Source of the DNA: Litoditis marina | Lineage: Eukaryota; Nematoda; Chromadorea; Rhabditida; Rhabditidae | DNA: 64,000 bases | Assembly: GCA_964036275.1 (NCBI GenBank) | Contig: OZ038434.1 | Location: 2,564,560 to 2,628,559, forward strand | Direction: 5' to 3' | Shown: piece after piece, positions 24,201 to 35,929 of the stretch | Position numbering within the stretch: the first letter of the stretch is position 1 | Layout of the letters: the number at the start of each line of letters is the position of its first letter | Made by a program: the position numbers and the translations under genes | Notes under the pieces: model-generated | What the model was told of the DNA's origin: nothing | The model's database searches: none | Seen by the model: the letters and a program-made list of their open reading frames with translations, nothing else

Positions 24201-24956
24201 CACCAATTTTCACAAATTTGAAAGGAAAATGTTCCCTTCCGAATCTTTGATATAGTTTGACCTCTACAGTCGTCGCCAACAGAAAGGCGGGAGGGTACTG
24301 TATATCTCACTTCCCGCTGTGTACGCACACAAGTCTTCTGTTAAAAAAAACATGCCCGTTAAGTGCTCTGATAGCGCAGTGGTTAGGGAGTTTGCTCGCC
24401 GGTTCGATTCTAGTGAGAGACAAAAATTTATAAATTTGACACCCACTATAATTCTTTTCAGGTTTTTGTTCCGATGACGACACTTGTAACAATGGGAGCC
24501 TATTTTGCATTTCGCACACTTCACCGTGATTTTGGTATTCAAAGTGAGTGAAACTTCAGATATTTTCCGTTTCATACAAGTGAACCGTTTTTCGTTTATT
24601 ATCAGAAGGATTTCCAGCAAATTTGAATGACAACAAATCAGACGATTAGAGAACGAGAAAAAAACAGTTTGATTGAAGGGGAAATGGAAATATGCTTAAA
24701 GTATATCCGGTGCCTAAAGTGATCTATACATCAATGATTGTACATATTTCTGAACAAAACTATTTTGTTTAACAAACTAATACGATTTTTAGCCTTATCC
24801 AACCTGTTCATGTGGATGCTTTCTCTACGTGGGTTCCTAGGAACATTAATGTTGATTGGGTTCAACAAACCATATTTGGACGAGCTAAAACGTCTTCTGG
24901 CCAAGTTCGGAATTTATCGAACCACTTCACGTGTCGCCACGCTCAACAACTCGTGA
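21282..24956 (+). CDS. Srh-like seven-transmembrane chemoreceptor, paralogue 4
   Basis: Predicted chemosensory GPCR. Exons: 21282-21398, 21766-21930, 22329-22436, 23056-23190, 23563-23659, 23859-23986, 24462-24543, 24793-24956; total 996 nt, 331 residues. Marks: AENIITLPVNIFGTYCVLFK (TM1), PPQLQDYRLLLLLYQVP, FLPLPIAYSAGL (TM2 end), MCSSLQLFYYRVNVIAAP (TM3 end), NYSCALPIVS (exon 5), RSSQATSEKTRRLQTMFQIS, LRGFLGTLMLIGFNKPY (TM7 with NxPY). It appears closest to paralogue 3. Introns 2 and 6 contain SINE-like copies, intron 3 a MITE and intron 4 a perfect hairpin. All donors are GT. AATAAA follows at 25107-25112. Confidence 0.9.
21946..22133 (-). mobile_element. SINE-like element, copy 2
   Basis: Minus strand: TTGCGCAGTGGTT (A-box-like), then GAAGGTTCGATTTCGAGGAG (B-box-like GGTTCGATTT), with the upstream block GGCGGGAGGGTACTGTATGC shared with the other copies. 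In receptor 4 intron 2. Confidence 0.65.
22799..22924 (+). mobile_element. MITE family A, best-preserved full copy
   Basis: Begins ATACTGTTAGTCAATTGCAC and ends GACTATTCAATTTACTTC plus TGGTAT. The ends are imperfect inverted repeats. It contains AGTCACGTGAAACATGTTAA, AACACAGCAGAACTC and a CTCATTAGATTGCTAACTTT block. About 126 bp, flanked by TA. In receptor 4 intron 3. Confidence 0.75.
23451..23510. repeat. Perfect 24-bp hairpin with 12-nt loop
   Basis: Arm 23451-23474 (TTTATCATATAGATTTCAAT plus GGCT) is the exact reverse complement of 23487-23510. Pairing continues weakly outward (CAGTAG against CCACTG). In receptor 4 intron 4. The perfect arms suggest a young fold-back or a structured RNA. 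Confidence 0.8.
24269..24444 (+). mobile_element. SINE-like element, copy 3
   Basis: Plus strand: GTCGTCGCCAACAGAAAGGC, GGGAGGGTACTGTATATCTC, then A box TAGCGCAGTGG (24372-24382, fits TRGCNNAGTGG), B box GGTTCGATTC (24401-24410), then TTTATAAATTTGACACCC. The clearest pol III boxes of the three copies. Ends about 17 nt before exon 7 of receptor 4. Confidence 0.7.
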
Positions 24957-25106
24957 CAGTTTTATTTTGAGCATCCGACCGCGCGACTCTCACTGTTACA
25001 TGTAATCTGAATTGTTATGAAGTTGTTGGTAAAATTATAGGTTTTGAATCACAATCATATTTCTACCAGTTTTATATGTATGAACTGATTTGTGTATTTA
25101 TTTGTA

Positions 25107-25112
25107 AATAAA
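25107..25112 (+). terminator. Poly(A) signal AATAAA for receptor 4
   Basis: Canonical AATAAA 151 nt after the stop codon. Confidence 0.6.
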
Positions 25113-25460
25113 ACACCTATTGTTGTCGTCCGGCTTTTAAAAATCTATTCTCATCATAAATAGGAAGATCCGTGCAAATAATTTTTTGAATGCGTGCTTT
25201 GTGCTTTCTCTGTGTAAATGAACAGTCACCAAATACTTTTCAGAGATAATGCTGTAACAATCAAGAAAAAAGAGCAATGATTACCAAAATGTTCTTTTGT
25301 TTTCAGAAACAGAACAAAATAATAACTTGACTTGTTCTTGAGCGGGAGTACCATCTTAGGCAGTCGCTATACAACACAATTGTGTTTTTCGCTTGTACGG
25401 AGAACCCGTTTGCCACCTATCAGTGTATCAATATGGCAGCCATGGCATTTGGAACACTCG

Positions 25461-28400
25461 ATGCTTCCTATTCAAAAACTTACAGCAGTTCTAATTCTTC
25501 TGTTTTCTGGACCTCTTGTGTGAGTCAATTTATAGGTTTACTGCTTTACAATAGCTAATTAAAAATGTGTATGGTGTCTGAGAAAATAAATTTAAGTTTA
25601 TAAATTAATTCTTCATGTTGTTCGGCCCCGTTCATTGTAAATGTCTATGTTTGTAAATAGAAGTAAGTGCATGAATTAAAAAATATGTGGGTTGGAATGA
25701 ATTTCCCAAGTGGATTTGAAATTACCGACGGACAAACAGTCAACATATTCCTGTAGATGTTCCCGAGCTCTGAAGTCGGAGTTGAACGAGCTACTAGGCC
25801 CCTTATTCTATAGATTGCTACGGAATCTGCACCGAGGTGTGTAATATTTCATCGATTTGTTCTAATAGTATTCTGGAGATCAATTCAGATTAATTTCTGA
25901 TTTGTGCTAACGTATCTGAAAAAAAACATAATCATCCGAATAAGTGATATACTAATTTTTCGAACCTATGATTTCAAACTATTCTCGTCTTAGGTTTAGG
26001 TCCCGTGATTCAGTCCACGTACTGTGATGAGCAGACGTGTTACGACGTTACAGATGTACTAGTGAACATCGAATATAGGTTGGTTCCAGCAAATCAGCAG
26101 AAATTATATTTATCGAACCCAGAAATTTTGTTAAATGCTAATATACTGCTAATATCCTTTGTTTAGTTTTATATGTCTGCACCGAAATGCTTCCTTTATT
26201 TACAATTCTCTTCACCATTTTCACGCTTCCAAATGCGTACAAAATCAGCATCAAATACACAAGTATGTAAAGCATTGATCTAAAAAATCTCTGTCTCACT
26301 CACGCTCTTAGAGAATGAGGTAATAGGGGTAGAGAAAATTGTCCAGTTCAATCAAATTGAATGAATAAATAAAAACAACTAAACAACTGTTTCGTATAAA
26401 TGATTACGAATGAAGCTCAAACTCATTGGAGGAGCAGGAGCCCTACTATTTCAGGCCACAGGTGTTCCGCGCTCTCAACATTCGCTCGGCGTTTGGAGCT
26501 GCACACTCGACCACTCTTCTCAAGAAAAAGGGTCAGTCTATGAATTTGGCTGATTCGAACATCTTAGTAAGACCTTAGTTTGGCTTTGTAATGTATTGGT
26601 TGGTTCGTGTTCGGTTCAGTTAGTAGTGTTGGTTGAGTTGTGTTATTTTGTTTTTTCGAACTCTGTGAAACTGTCTTTATTTTTATATAACCATTATCAT
26701 TACCAACAGTCAACACCGTTTTTACCACCGTTCAGTTGTTAAACAGCACTTGGAGACTGAAACGAACCATTTCAACTGTCAAATTTGCTTTGAGTTTTGT
26801 TTTGAGTTACTTTTGTTATTTTAATATATGATAACATAATCATTTGTCCAAATCGTTGACCTTTCCGCCATAAATTGAGTGATTTGAACGTATTGAACGT
26901 TATGTATTCGTACTGTTCTTTGGTTTCTTTGTAGATTTCTCAACTTCTTCCCTGAAAACGTCGAATTGGCTACCAGACAAATCTTCTTTTCACTACGCCG
27001 CCTATCATTACGTACAATGCGGTCAGTTGTCTTTGCCTAAATAACTCAAACGATAGAAACGGGTATTTTTCAGAAGAAAGTTTTCATGTTTTGATTCTTC
27101 AGAGGTTTTCGCTTGGAATAACGTGTTGAATTCAAAACGGCCTGGTAATTTGCTCATTATTGGCCTTGGCGGCGGAATCTTCAACAATTTCTTCGAAACT
27201 GTTTACCCCTTGGTGAGTTATTCCCACGTCCCTTTCATATCAGTCTAGTTAGTTAGACGAGACGCTCACGAAAAAAACTGAGATTAGGCGCTGTAGTGTA
27301 ACAGGGTGTACCGATGTTATCAAAAAATGCGATACGTTACGTTGTTGAAAATTAAACCAGAACTCGCAAGGCATCAGTAATCAAGTTAGCGCATTATTCT
27401 AGTGTTTTAAAGCCTTTTTGACATTTTCGGCTAACGTTTTCGAGCAAAACGATGACAGATGCATACGTAGAGAGATGATATGTTTCGGCGAATTTTACCG
27501 ATTGTGATCCTGTAACGAAATGAAGAATGACAATGTACATTAGGGTTCTGAACTCGAAACTCCGATAGACTCGAGAAAACTGGGAAATTTCGAGTCGAAC
27601 TCGAAACTCGAAATTCTCCAAAACTTGTGAACTCGAATTTTCCAAAAACTACTTGACAACTCGAAATTGCCAATAAATTACTTGAAAACTCGAAATTTTA
27701 AGCTCGATTGAGAACCCTTTTATCCCTTTTATTTCCAGGTCAACATCACGGTAGTCGAGCTGAACCCACTGATGCCCGTGATTGCAAGGGAATGGTTCGG
27801 TTTGAACGAGAGTGGAAGACTGAAGGTGGTCGTACAGGACGGAGTTGACTTTCTCAGAGATGCCGCGCGCAACAGTTTGTACATGATTATTAGTATTTGC
27901 ATGTAGTTGATAATGCACTTCAACCAAACCTGAAAAACTTATTTGTTCAATTGGATTTCATTCAGCGAAAAATGGAACGGCTTCCGTGAATTATTATAAT
28001 ACATTAAAAAATGCTGAAAATCTCTTTTGTGGGAGAAAAAACTCAGAAAATTAACATATCCTTGGAGTGACTAGAACTGTTGAGGCAAAAATTGCTAAAT
28101 GGAACCGTTGGTTTGCAGATCATTCGTTCGATGCCATAATTCTGGACGCCACCTACATTAGTCATAACAATGATTTCGTTGCACCAGTGGCTCCATTTCA
28201 CGCCAATCGCGTGATTGAAGACATGGCTCACGTGCTTGGGCCGAATGGTGAGGACATATTTTCTCACCATTTTACCAGTTTTCCTTTCAACCCGTTCATC
28301 TATTTTCACTTCTTCTCATTTAGGAAGTAGAAGTAGAGAAATCTTCGATATTGAAGCTTTTCGTCCGTCTTTTCGAAAGTTTCCCAATGGTTTCCAGGAA

Positions 28401-28883
28401 TGCTGGCCATCAACACCGTGGTTGGAATGGGACGACCACACACAATTCTGAATTCGGTTGGTTTTAAAAGTTAATCTCTCATGTTCACCTCCAACATTGA
28501 CCTTTGAGCCTTGACATTTCTTTCAGTTTGTTGGAAAGTTCCAGAACGACTTCGAAGAAGTCGTAGTTCAGAATATCGACGGATTCAACCAGGTAACAAT
28601 TATATGATTCAACTGTTTTATGTGGTTTTATCTTGACTCAGTACTGTTTTCATAGCACAAACATTGCATCTCAGAAAAAAATTGTTTGAGTCGGGAATTA
28701 TTGAGAGAAATGACAGATACGTAAAGTTATCTTCTAAAGACGTGCATACTAGAAATGAATGTGAACGTTAACGATGGAATTGTACACTTTGACCTTGCAT
28801 TTCTTTCAATTCTGATTATATGTGTGAATTCTCTCTGTTTTCAGGTAACGGTCTGCAGTCAAAAACCAATCATTCTTCGCTGA
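25461..28883 (+). CDS. Spermidine synthase-fold, METTL13-like methyltransferase-type protein
   Basis: Probable SAM-dependent methyltransferase-fold protein. Well-supported exons: about 25994 (or 26000)-26078, 26167-26262, 26455-26531, 26935-27021, 27103-27212, 27739-27874, 28068-28247, 28398-28456, 28527-28592, 28845-28883. Exon 6 of this list carries LLIIGLGGGIFNNF (glycine-rich SAM motif I) onward to exon 27739, which has VVELNPLMPVIAREWFGL (acidic residue after strand 2) and VVVQDGVDFL. Then come FDAIILDATY and GMLAINTVVGMG. This order and the WFG next to it resemble the METTL13 C-terminal domain and spermidine synthase folds. The catalytic DxxDP of true polyamine synthases is replaced by LDATY, so polyamine synthesis is unlikely. 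A first exon 25461-25519 encodes a hydrophobic leader (MLPIQKLTAVLILLF...). Joining it in phase needs a 23-nt microexon at 25814-25836, which is tentative. With it the total is about 336-338 residues. The poly(A) signal is at 29062. Confidence 0.75.
27545..27705. repeat. Degenerate AACTCGAAATT repeat
   Basis: The words ACTCGAAA and CTCGAATTTT recur at irregular spacing about seven times in the intron before exon 27739. Simple degenerate array. Confidence 0.6.
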
Positions 28884-29061
28884 ATTCATGATGACGACAC
28901 ATATATATTTTTGTAACATTTTGCTGACCATAAACATCTATTTTTACAAGTTAATTGTGAACAAGTTTCGCAAAACTCTCTCTTGGGGCGTAGATCCTTT
29001 TCTTTATTCTCTATTTAGTTATTGAAACTCATCGAATTGAATAACTCCTTGACGATCCTTG

Positions 29062-29067
29062 AATAAA
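29062..29067 (+). terminator. Poly(A) signal AATAAA for the methyltransferase-type gene
   Basis: Canonical signal 179 nt after the TGA at 28881-28883, followed by AT-rich sequence. Confidence 0.6.
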
Positions 29068-30609
29068 GCAATTCCAATTTATATGCAATGGTTTAACACG
29101 TGACATTCCTACCGTATGAGTCATTTCCTCTACATTCAATTGTATGTAAAGAGAGTAAATCGATGTTTAGAGCGAAAATTTGCTTAAGATTTAAGTTGAA
29201 CGTGTTCTTCCCCTGTATTTCCGTTGTATGTAAAGAGGTAAATCGATGTGTAGAGCACAAGTTTACGAGTCTCGGTTAGGTGTCATAAAACATGCGGGAA
29301 AGTGTAATAAAATGGGAGCCAGCTGCCGAGCATACGGTATTTAATGGACGAAAGATACGCGCCAAAATGCGTGCAACATACAATTAGGAAGGGGAAAGGA
29401 TAATGGGGCTAAATGGGGGTAATTTGAGAGAATCTCACGGGATCAGCCGGATACTCACGTGGATACACGTGTTTGTTTACGTTTCATCTGAGGACTAGAC
29501 GAGGTCAACAGTAAGGTGTTCAGCCAGTACAACATATTAATATCAATACACAATTGATTAGTCCTTTAGATTTGAACCTGAAGGTTCGAACTTCCCTACA
29601 TAATATTCAACGTGAGCAAACTTTCTCCCGTCCTCTCTCTTACCCTCCTTCCCTCCCTATCTCTCTCTCTCTCTTCTTCTATCTCTCCTCCTCATTCTGT
29701 CTTCTGATTCATAATTCACTTGTATTTTGCCGCCTGTCCGTTATTAATTTGTGCCTTCCATAAATTATTCCGCACCCGCCGCTGTCTTAGGGAATGCGGT
29801 AAATAGCAAGCGGCCCCCGCGCCCGAAGCATACTGTAGCAGAAAAAGTGTACAACTATGAAACACGCTGACTTGTATAGTCAACACCAATCCTACTGAGA
29901 CTCCCACAGTACACATTCACTGTTTGCAATAACTCTTTCCTGATGCGAAACTAATCTCTGTCTGAAACATTTTGGTACACTCTTTGCAATATGGTAACAG
30001 AATCATTTTTCAGAATCGTTGATGTTTTCGACAACATTTAAGTAATTTAAACGTATTGTAATTTTTGTACTCCCACTGTAGGAGACTCAGTCAGAGTGAA
30101 AAAGGCTATAGGTTGCCGGGGATGAAATTGTAAATCAGAATGTTGACAGCATATAAAACAAGCTGTCGTGTATTAGAATGTTATGAATCTCTACCAAGTG
30201 GCCAGTATACAAGTTTCAGAAGACGTCGCAAATGCACCAGTTTTTTTCCACAAGCTCTCGTAGTACATGTCACTTTGTTTCAGAGAATGACAGAATGATC
30301 GTGTAGTTTGATTTCAAAACAAGCTGTAACAACCGAATTTTGACCAGAAAACTACTAAATTTCGACCAAAAAGCAATGGGATTAAACAACAAGCACAGCG
30401 TGGTTGGGCACCATACACCTTACAGAAAAGTCGACTGTATAGTTGGGACCAAGATTCAAAAGGATACAAAAAATATTCTACACACATAACATATTTGTAA
30501 AGTCGCTCAATGTGTATCTTACGGAAACTTCAGTTGTTCGCATAAATCTCTTTGTTTTTGTTTTCTACTTAATCTGTCTTTCTTCTTTCTCTCTTTTTGT
30601 TTGGTTTCT

Positions 30610-30626
30610 CTCCTCTCTCTCTCTCT

Positions 30627-30698
<72 letters not shown>
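30610..30698. repeat. (CT)n microsatellite
   Basis: Nearly uninterrupted CT dinucleotides, with a few TTT interruptions near the start. Confidence 0.95.
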
Positions 30699-30700
<2 letters not shown>

Positions 30701-31140
30701 CCTCCCTCCCTATCTCTTTACTCTCCTCCATCCGTCTCTGCATTGTCTCATAATTCTTCCAGCCATATTGCTCATGTCAGCTAGTCACTACCTAATTACT
30801 CTACTGATGCAATTAAAACAAGAGCCTTTCTAAATGCCCTATTTGGGCCCTATTTCGTGTATGGAAAATCGCCTTTCTCCATTGGATTCTGCACACGAAA
30901 ACCTCATGTCAGCTAGTCACTACCTAAAAAATTGAAATTGAACCTACAACGTATCGCAAATTGAAAGAAGTTTCGATCTCGTTCTCATGAGATAATTGTA
31001 AACATTTCATAGGGCTAGAGATTTTATCACTTTTTGAAATCAAGCGTGGCCTGATTTCATAGTAATCTTGTCATATGCGCTCAGGAGATGATCTGGTAAG
31101 CCTGGATTGTCAGCTCGCCTCGTGAACTAAAGCTGGGCTC

Positions 31141-31377
31141 GAATGAACTTGATGATGATGATTTATTACGCAAATGAAAGCGTGAAAAATATGAAAAATA
31201 GGAATGAAAAAGTAAGAAGAAACCAGAAGTTGAGATACAACATTGGATAACACAGTCACAGAATGAAATATGAACACAATGCAGTAACGAGTACAGTAAC
31301 ACGATGTATATATAAAAGTTGTCACAAAAGTACAATCAGAAACTGAACAAGGTGTAACACAATGCATTAGACTACGA
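31141..31377 (-). mobile_element. Possible second LINE 3' end
   Basis: On the minus strand this AT-rich stretch ends in TAATAAATCATCATCATCAA, a short trinucleotide tail like those of CR1-type LINEs, and it abuts the better supported element at 31378. No coding part remains. Confidence 0.35.
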
Positions 31378-33258
31378 ATTTTTTGATTGATTTATTTACA
31401 TGCAAGCATGTGAGATACATAGAGAGAACGAAAAATGAATAAAAACCAAATGAATTTGAGCAATATGAAAACACGAATCGAAACATGGTGAACAGTAAGG
31501 TGAACATTGAATGAGCATATATATGACTACAGTACAACGATTGACACTTCAATGGGGTTTTGACTAATAAACATAGTAAGGTCAGTTACAAGTGCTTTTC
31601 CGAAAAATATTTCTTGGCCGCCGCAAGAGAACTCGGAATATTTTTGTTCTTGCTGTGTTTCAAGTATTTTGAACCGGCACGAATAGTGAAGAACTGTGCA
31701 CGATGACTAGTTTTTGGTATTGGAAAGCTAATCTTCTCCTTTGTACCTCGGGTACGTGAACGATTGAACGTGAAAAAGTCAATCGCATTTAGACCACATT
31801 GTCCAGTTATTATTTTGTGTATCATAACTAAATCAGTTGTATTTCTTCTAGATTCCAATGATATCAATTTTAATTTCCTGTTCCTAAATGAAGAGCTGGG
31901 AATAGTGCAATATTTGTAGCCACCAAGCCGGAAGAACAATTTTCTGGTGAAATTATTCTGAACTGATTCAATTTTCTTTACGAATCCTCTATCTGAATTG
32001 AACACCGTTGTTCCGAACTCAACCATTGGACGAATATAGGTTTTGTACGCTTTAATCCAAATACTTTCTTTATTGGTTTTCAATACCTTGAAAAGATTGT
32101 AAGTTCTATATTTTGCTAACTGTACAATATGTCGCACATGATCTTTGAAGGAAAGACTGCTATTCAACAAGAAACCCAAATCTCTAACTTTTTCAGTGAC
32201 TTGCTTCAGAACTGCTCCGTTCAATATATAGTTTTGCTTCGGGTTGTTGTAGCCCAGATGCATAACTTGTGATTTTTCTACTGATAGTGGTAACCCCCAA
32301 TCTACAGACCACTTATACATTCGATCTAAACAACTTTGCAGATCTTTGTTAGAACCTCTAGGCATAAACGACTTATAAACTTTCGTATCGTCTGCGAAGA
32401 CCTTGCATTTCACACTCGAATCTGTAAGTGTGTTAGGTAATTCGCACGTGAAAATGTTAAACAGAACAGGAGAAAGCGCACTTCCTTGTGGAACACCACT
32501 AGTTATTTTGCGATTCGAAGAAAAACTTGAGTTTACTCTGACTGCAAACGTGCGATTCGTTAAGTATTCTTTCACCCATGCTACAATCATTCTGTGAAAT
32601 CCAAGTTTCTCCATTTTAAGAACTAGCAATTTATGTGAAACTCTATCGAACGCTTTAGAAAAGTCGAAATACACTACATCGACACATTCTTTCCTATCGA
32701 GGGATAAAGTCCATTCATTGAGACATTCTAACATCTGTGTTTCTACAGATTTACCCTTTCTAAAACCGTGTTGATGTGAAGATATGATATCATTTTCGTT
32801 CAAGTGCGTAATCATCTCACGTTTCAAAATCTTTTCAAAAAGTCGCGCAAATATTGATGTGATGCTAACTGGTCTGTAGTTTAGAGGGTTTGACAAAGGG
32901 GGTTTCTTAGGTAGAGGAGTTACAAGAGAATGTTTCCATCGTTCCGGTACCTCCCCTCTCCACAAGCTAAGATTAAATATATATTCTAGAGGGCCACAAA
33001 TTTCAACAGATAACTTTTTAATATACTTAAATGGAATTCCATCCGGTGTTTGTGAGTAGGACATTGGCCACGTACGCAAAAGTTTTTCAATTAGAATTCT
33101 ATCAAACTGAATGGAATGGTCCATTTGTACAACATTGTCGACAGAAAACACAGGAACATCAATACTATCAGTAGAAAAAACACTTTGGAATGAATCTGCC
33201 AGCAAATTTGCCCTATCCGAATAATGGGAACTAACAGATACGTTCAATTCTAAACCTA
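31378..33258 (-). mobile_element. CR1/Jockey-type non-LTR retrotransposon, 5'-truncated, intact RT
   Basis: The ORF reads from about 33255 to 31586 on the minus strand (about 555 codons). It carries reverse transcriptase blocks in order: LVTPLPKK, NYRPVSITS, HQHGFRKGKS, VVYFDFSKAFDRVSH (first catalytic Asp), SGVPQGSALSPVLFNIF, VFADDTKVY (catalytic DD pair), and a C-terminal region. Such RTs copy the element RNA by target-primed reverse transcription. The endonuclease ORF part is missing. A 3' UTR of about 200 nt follows, ending in a short AT-rich tail near 31378 that matches the fragment at 19112. FADD and the order of blocks fit the CR1/Jockey side of LINEs; exact clade not determined. Confidence 0.85.
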
Positions 33259-34563
33259 GTTAACGGTTTCCAGCAAGTACCTTTTCATGCTTTTGACACA
33301 TAGCGGCATTGTTTTATTCTTGGTTATCTTCAAGTATTTCGAGCCAGCTCTTATAGTGAAAAACTGTGCTCTAGTTTTGAATTTCGGCGCACTGAAACGT
33401 AATTTCAAACTCGCACCCCTTGTGCGCGAATTATCGAAGTTGTAGAAGTTTGATGCAGTGAGGCCTGATTGTTCGTTAACAATTTTGTGTACCATGATCA
33501 AGTCAAAAACTTTGCGTCGTTTTTCAAGTGAATGAAGACCTAACTTTCGGTTTCTAAACTCAGCGGACGGTATTTTGCAGTAGCTATAACCTCCTTGTCG
33601 CATGAACAACTTTCTAGTAAAGTCATTCTGCACCGATTCAATCGCTCTAACATACATTCTTTCGGAGTTGAAGACAGTACAACCACTTTCAACAAGCGGA
33701 CGGATATATGTTTTGTAAACCTTAATCCATGTTAAGTTATTTTTCAATTTCAAACACTTGAACATATTAAATGTTCTTCTCTTTGCAGCAGCTACTATTC
33801 GCTTGCAATGATCGGCAAAGGTTAGACCTTGTAATAGTGAAACCTAAGTCACGTACAGTTTCACAACCACCTATCATAGTTCCATTTACGGTGTACACAT
33901 TCTTAGGATTTCTACTACCAATGTGAAGCACTTTGGTTTTTTCCACTGACAAAGGTAACTCCCACTGAACCGACCAAGAATACATAGTGTCAATGGACTC
34001 TTGCAAATGTTCTCTACTTTCATTTTCTGAGAAATTTTGGTAGATTTTCGTATCATCTGCAAAAACCTTGCAACTTACTAAACCCGGTTTAAGAAGTAAA
34101 CTGGGTACTTCGCAAGTGTAAGCACTGAATAGCAGTGGAGAGAGAGCCCCACCTTGAGGTACACCACTAGTTATTGTGAACACGTCAGATAAACTTTCTT
34201 TAACTTTAACTTGAAAAGTTCTTTGTAATAAAAACTTTTCTAGCCAATCAACTGTTTGGTTGTGGAAACCAACAATAACTTGGGATGTGAAACTCGATCA
34301 AAAGCTTTAGAGAAGTCGAAATATACCACATCAGTGAATCTATTCTTATCAGTAGCAAGCGTCCAATCATTTACGCATTCTAGCATCTGTGTTTCAACAG
34401 ATTTACCTTTTCGGAAACCATATTGATGCTCAGAAATTATCTTATTTCGGTCAAGATGGCCAGTCATGTGCTTTTTTGTCACAACTGAACCACATATTTC
34501 TCGATTTTCTTGCCTATGGCTTTCTACGTATCCATGTCTGAATATGTTTTTAAACCTAACCAC
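33256..34563 (-). pseudogene. Second, frameshifted LINE reverse transcriptase
   Basis: Three minus-strand segments together make one RT: 34563-34240 (HQYGFRKGKS, VVYFDFSKAFDRVSH), 34183-33767 (TSGVPQGGALSPLLFSAYTC, VFADDTKIY) and 33765-33256 (thumb and C-terminal region, RAQFFTIRAGSKYL). At least two frame breaks separate them and the N-terminal RT blocks are lost. It is a clear relative of the neighbouring copy but not identical. It stops at TAG directly against the start of the other element, with no 3' UTR between. Confidence 0.85.
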
Positions 34564-35929
34564 AACCTGTTAGACGTGTCTGGTTCGAACTCCCCCAGGA
34601 TGCGACATTACCGTAATCCAAGATGGCCGTGGAGCAACGGAGCGTGTCAAAGGAGCGCACTTCTCATGATTGATTGCGCCACAACTGAAACGGAGGGAAA
34701 CCGAGGTCTGGAAACTGAAATACGGAAATATCATGTTTTACCATTGAGACGAATTACCTCGTCTTTAGTTTAGAAAGTTAACACCGTTTGGCCAAATTTT
34801 TGATACAATTGCGTGAACAAGGATCAGAACAAACATAATTTTTGGTTTCTAGAGGTTGTCATTGTAGTTGGTGTTTGCTCTGTTGATGAGAATCCCGTTT
34901 AGTACAGGATTTGTCAGGTCATTCTGAAGATCACCGTGTAGCCTTGAAAGACTATTATCACTATCACATCAAAATTATCGACAATTTTGAAGTGATTCTG
35001 CTAATTCTGATAATTTTTTGTATTATCTGTTGTACTTTACGGTTCCCCTTTTTTACCTGAACTCCAACACTCTATTCTCCAGAAATTGCACGAAAAACCA
35101 GTTAGTTATTATTGCAACGATTCCAAACAGTTCAACCAAGCAGTTTCAACAGAAAACTCAGATGAGGACGTAGTTCATACTACAAGACTAGTATACGATC
35201 CTTTGTACCAATTTTCTTGCTCTAAGTTTTCCTTTCCAATACGGTAGAGTCGGGCATTCTTGAGATGCCCGCCGCCTATTGGTCAACCGAAAGTGGGCGT
35301 GGTCACCGGCTTCGGAAACCTGGCAGGAAGCCATATTAACCCAACCAGCCGGTTTGACCAGCAACATTATGACGCTCCCAAAATATTCTAGTATTTTTCT
35401 GCTGAGAAATTTCCGTCCGTTGAATTGTGTTGTTTTAATCATGGAGAGTGCTCGACTGCGGCGCATATTAGCGTATTAGAAACCGTCAGAATCGACAATT
35501 CGGCCCAATCCATAACGAAAGTTGGGTCTAAGCTTCTTCTATCCCTCAAAAATGCGCCTTATCCACTTTTACCCTCCGGGAATGTTCGTAGAATTGTGAT
35601 GAAGATATCTTTGATGATAAATTTTTTTAGTTTTTCAAGAACCATACCATACTTGATTTTTCATCTTCACTTGGCGATCTCCACAGTTTAAATTTTTTTT
35701 CTGATACGTTCGTTCGGATAAACCAACTATTGAAATTGATTTCTGGCAGTTTATTACTATCTTGTCAATTTCGCAGTTCGCAAACACGATATCTTGTTCC
35801 GATAATATAAATTGTTCGGTTTTCCATGTGATTTATGTTATTTTCATTTTTTCAGCATTGAAAATAGATCCGTACCAATATGTGAATAATGTTTTTTGTG
35901 AAACATACTAAATTGAACTTTTTTGTTAG
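34564..35929. other. Intergenic region upstream of ceh-14
   Basis: No exon supported. A slightly GC-richer stretch at about 34570-34700 and another at 35240-35340 have no protein pattern. The ceh-14 promoter or upstream non-coding exons may lie here. Confidence 0.4.

Larger units (their letters stand above)
28884..31140. other. Intergenic region with CT microsatellites
   Basis: No gene supported. It contains CT-rich stretches at about 29625-29690 and a long (CT)n tract at 30610-30698. A direct repeat, CATGTCAGCTAGTCACTACC, occurs at about 30773 and 30904. Confidence 0.5.

Noticed and set aside
30443..30833. Ser/Leu-repeat open frames
   Set aside because: Translations of the (CT)n microsatellite. 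The same applies to ORFs at 37440, 41403, 42680, 43569, 45495, 55892, 56597, 57834, 58140, 58688 and 60858.
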